In this document: positions 61,522-64,000 of the stretch, one piece after another
Layout of the letters: each line of letters starts with the position of its first letter
How positions within the stretch are numbered: the first letter of the stretch is position 1
NCBI RefSeq assembly: GCF_019977295.1
Contig: NZ_AP024651.1
Coordinates: 2,480,001-2,544,000, forward strand
Direction: 5' to 3'
Length of the DNA: 64,000 nt
DNA from: Arthrobacter sp. StoSoilB20
Lineage (GTDB): Bacteria > Actinomycetota > Actinomycetes > Actinomycetales > Micrococcaceae
The notes under the pieces: generated by a model
Databases searched by the model: none
Told to the model about the DNA's origin: nothing
Seen by the model: the letters and a program-made list of their open reading frames with translations, nothing else
Made by a program: the position numbers and the translations under genes

Positions 61522-62591
61522 AATTGATGCGGCCCGTTCCCCTGCAGCAACCCGTGGACGTTTCCGTGGTGGTGCCGTGCTACAACTATGGACGGTTCCT
61601 GCCTGAGGCTGTTGCCAGTGCCGTTGGGCAGGAGGGTGTGGACGTTGAGGTCATTGTGGTCGATGATGCCTCCACTGATGGCAGCGCCGCCGTGGCTTGG
61701 AGGTTGGCGTCCGAGGACTCCCGGATCAGCGTGGTGCTTCACGAAAGAAACCTGGGGCACATCGCAACGTACAACGACGGCCTCTCCAGGGCGCGGGGCC
61801 GGTACGTGACGCTGCTGTCCGCGGATGACTTGATAGCCCCCGGGGCACTGGCCCGGGCTGCGGCACTGATGGAAGCCAATCCGAAGGTGGGAATGGTGTA
61901 CGGCCTTCCCCGGGACTTCACCGACAGGCCTCCGGGACCCTCTTCGCACGAACACACCACGTGGACTGTGTGGGAGGGCAAGGAGTGGGTTTCCTTGGCA
62001 TGTGCACGCGGGAGGAACTTCATCCTCTCGCCCGAAGTGGTCATGAGGACCGCTGCCGTGCTCAGTGTGGGCGCTTACAGCACCACCTTGCCGCACTCGG
62101 GGGACCTTGAGTATTGGCTTCGGGCTGCGGGTTCCTGGGACGTGGGAAGGATCAACGGGCCGGTCCAGGCTTTCTACCGGGTCCACGGGGCCAACATGCA
62201 CCAAACCGAATTTGCGGCGGCCGCCGTCGACCTCAAGCACCGTCTCGAAGCCTTCCGGGTCCTCGAAGACCCAAGGTTCCCGGGGGATCCGAAAACTCGG
62301 GTGCGGCAGATGCAGCGGGCCAAGCGCGCCCTCAGCAGGGAAGCTGCACAGTCAGGGTTCAAGGAAATCAACAATCGGGGGTCGGTGGAAGCGGCCGTTG
62401 AACTCCGCAAATTCCTTGAGAGCCTCCACGAAGTTCCCGGGAACATCCACCGGGCCAATGCGTTGCAGGCCAGGATCACCCAAGCCGCCCGTGGTCGGAG
62501 ACCCGGGGCCGGCCGGCTGCTCACCGGGTTTGTGCGGAGCCAACTGGACCGCGTCCGTTGGCGGCTATGGGCCATGACGGGAATTTCATGA
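61518..62591 (+). CDS. family 2 glycosyltransferase
   Basis: 357 residues. Seen: GT-A motif VSVVVPCYNYGRFLPEA, the acidic VIVVDDASTDGS, LLSADDLIAPGAL (DXD-like) and HSGDLEYWLRAAG, then a C-terminal helical region. Cytosolic, adds a sugar to the lipid-linked acceptor. GTG 61518 overlaps the acyltransferase stop (GTGA) and excludes the upstream start; ATGA overlap with the flippase gene. Confidence 0.92.
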   Translation: MKLMRPVPLQQPVDVSVVVPCYNYGRFLPEAVASAVGQEGVDVEVIVVDDASTDGSAAVAWRLASEDSRISVVLHERNLGHIATYNDGLSRARGRYVTLLSADDLIAPGALARAAALMEANPKVGMVYGLPRDFTDRPPGPSSHEHTTWTVWEGKEWVSLACARGRNFILSPEVVMRTAAVLSVGAYSTTLPHSGDLEYWLRAAGSWDVGRINGPVQAFYRVHGANMHQTEFAAAAVDLKHRLEAFRVLEDPRFPGDPKTRVRQMQRAKRALSREAAQSGFKEINNRGSVEAAVELRKFLESLHEVPGNIHRANALQARITQAARGRRPGAGRLLTGFVRSQLDRVRWRLWAMTGIS

Positions 62592-64000
62592 CCACCGTCA
62601 GCGGCCAGGACCGTACCCTGGGCAACAGGGCTGCGAGCGCCACGCTGTGGGGTGGCCTCAACATGGCCTTGGGCAGGATTGTCCAGTTTGCCACCACCAT
62701 CATTGTTGCCCGGATGCTCGCGCCGGAGCACTTCGGGGCGCTCGCGGTGGCCATTGTGGTCCAGACCATCGCCACGAACATGGCCGAGTTGGGCGCCACC
62801 GCCGCCCTGGCGCGCGGCACAGGGGATCCGGACAGGATTGCCCCTACAGTCTTCTCCATTGCCCTGGCTACCAGTGCCATCATGACGTCGGCAGCCATCG
62901 TCTTCGCGCCCGCCCTGGCAGCAGCGTTTGATGATCCTGCTGCGACGCCGGTGATCCAAGTGCTCTCGCTGACCATCCTGTTGCAAGGTGCCGGTGCCGT
63001 ACCTTCGACCATGGTGTGGCGGGAGTTCCTGCAGAAGCCACGGGTGGTGGTTGATGTTTGCAGCGTGCTCAGCGTGCTGGTCCTCGTGGTGCCCATGGCG
63101 TTGGACGGTTGGGGAGCAATGGCGCTCGCATGGTCCAGGGTAGGTGGGCAGTTGGTTGCCCTGGCCGGCTATTGGATCATTACGCCCAAGAGGTTCGCGC
63201 CGGGGTTTGACCGGACGGTTGCTGTGGAAGTTCTGCGGCTGGGCATGCCGCTGGCCATGGCCAACCTGGTGGTGTTCGTGACGCTGAACGTTGACTACCT
63301 CCTGATTGGCCGGATGCTGGATCCGACAGCGCTTGGCTTATATCTGCTCGCTTTCAATCTGGCGGGGTTGCCGAGCGCCGTCATCACATCGGTGATAAGG
63401 GCCACTGCCGTTCCGGTCTTCGGCCGCCTGTATACCGAGGGCAGGCTGGGGCTGCTGGCTGGCCGGTTCGTGGCTGGGGTTGCCTACGTCGCTTTTCCGA
63501 TTTCGGCGTTGGTTGTTGGTTTGGCCCACCCGATGGTCCTGGCCTTTTTTGGATCCAGGTGGGAGCCGGCGTCGGTCGCCTTGGCCACTTTGGGGGTCTT
63601 CGGGGCGGCGAGGATTCTGGTTGAACTGTTCGCTGACCTTTCCGTCGGGGCGGGCCGGACAGCGTGGCTGTTCTGGGTTCAAGTGGCGTGGCTCGCAGTC
63701 CTGGTACCGGCCCTTTATTTTTCGATCCGGCAGTGGGGGATAGCGGGGGCAGGAATGGCGCATGCTGCCGCCGCCTGCCTGGTTGTCATCCCGTTGTACC
63801 TCAAGGTTCTGAGCTCTGTGTTGGGTGTCCGGGCTTGGGATCTGTTGCGTGGAAGTATTGCTCCCCTGTTGGCGGCAATAGCGGCCGGATATGTTGCCCG
63901 GCTTGCCACGATGGGCATCACGGAACCTTGGATGGCGGTTGTGCTGGGAAGTTTCCTGGGCGCAGCCGTTTATGTGCTGCTGACGTTCCGGCAGGGGAAA
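62588..64000 (+). CDS. polysaccharide/oligosaccharide flippase (Wzx-like), partial
   Basis: 471 codons without a stop to the window end, so the 3' end is missing. Seen: N-terminal MTTVSGQDRTLGNRAASATL, then at least twelve alternating hydrophobic segments, and a family-typical IIVARMLAPEHFGALAVAIV near residue 39. Moves lipid-linked sugars across the membrane. Overlaps the glycosyltransferase stop by four bases. Confidence 0.88.
   Translation, partial: MTTVSGQDRTLGNRAASATLWGGLNMALGRIVQFATTIIVARMLAPEHFGALAVAIVVQTIATNMAELGATAALARGTGDPDRIAPTVFSIALATSAIMTSAAIVFAPALAAAFDDPAATPVIQVLSLTILLQGAGAVPSTMVWREFLQKPRVVVDVCSVLSVLVLVVPMALDGWGAMALAWSRVGGQLVALAGYWIITPKRFAPGFDRTVAVEVLRLGMPLAMANLVVFVTLNVDYLLIGRMLDPTALGLYLLAFNLAGLPSAVITSVIRATAVPVFGRLYTEGRLGLLAGRFVAGVAYVAFPISALVVGLAHPMVLAFFGSRWEPASVALATLGVFGAARILVELFADLSVGAGRTAWLFWVQVAWLAVLVPALYFSIRQWGIAGAGMAHAAAACLVVIPLYLKVLSSVLGVRAWDLLRGSIAPLLAAIAAGYVARLATMGITEPWMAVVLGSFLGAAVYVLLTFRQGK

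Overview
The window is a high-GC actinobacterial chromosome segment, most likely from the Arthrobacter/Paenarthrobacter lineage (Micrococcaceae). The evidence is high GC with frequent GTG/TTG starts, several genes with a -10 box only 6-8 nt before the start codon (leaderless pattern), and the order heme O synthase / heme A synthase / ABC exporter / SufR / SufB-SufD-SufC, which matches actinobacterial suf loci. This lineage call is inference from gene content; no 16S or marker search was possible. Most of the window is core housekeeping DNA. I saw no transposase, integrase, CRISPR array or prophage.

Layout. 1-7.5 kb: ctaB and ctaA (heme O and heme A synthesis) are separated by an accessory block holding a stand-alone TOPRIM protein, a secreted I36-type protein, a lipoprotein, a peptidoglycan-binding membrane adaptor and a MacB-like ABC protein; two repeat arrays lie here. 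7.6-14.6 kb: an ABC-2 exporter, then sufR-sufB-sufD-Rieske-sufC-sufT ending in a strong terminator. 14.7-18.2 kb: a secreted-type zinc peptidase and an acyl-CoA ligase/thiolase pair. 18.2-26.1 kb: the biotin ECF transporter (ecfT, ecfA, bioY), an ABC-F ATPase, a SURF1 operon (DUF3099, small putative zinc protein, SURF1, YbaK), FabG and a second SDR. 26.1-28.9 kb: an orphan two-domain ABC ATPase converging on a roadblock/LC7 protein, both with AT-rich upstream DNA. 28.9-33.9 kb: serB, an ABC ATPase with a TauE/SafE permease and an rRNA/tRNA methyltransferase, L31 type B (rpmE2) and a lipoate/biotin ligase-family protein. 33.9-37.5 kb: pepN and a YeiH-type exporter. 37.6-41.0 kb: a three-gene operon of permuted ATP-grasp, alpha-E and transglutaminase proteins. 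41.1-45.4 kb: a zinc-ribbon SDR and glycogen genes glgC/glgA. 45.5-52.0 kb: fatty-acid oxidation genes (acyl-CoA oxidase, thiolase, FabG4-type reductase, MaoC-type hydratase) around a TetR gene with a near-ideal palindromic operator. 52.2 kb: tRNA-Leu(GAG). 52.5-55.6 kb: M20 peptidase, acyl-CoA dehydrogenase, DUF5703 and a small acidic protein. 55.8-64.0 kb: a seven-gene surface polysaccharide operon that runs off the window inside a flippase gene.

How the genes work together: ctaB, ctaA and SURF1 serve aa3-type cytochrome oxidase assembly; the suf operon builds Fe-S clusters but lacks the sulfur donor genes sufS/sufU here; the TetR locus forms a compact acyl-CoA degradation regulon; the last operon can initiate, modify, extend and flip a lipid-linked glycan containing an amino sugar. 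The least explained parts are the exporter cassette at 2.1-6.6 kb, the orphan ABC/roadblock pair, the ATP-grasp trio and the zinc-ribbon SDR.
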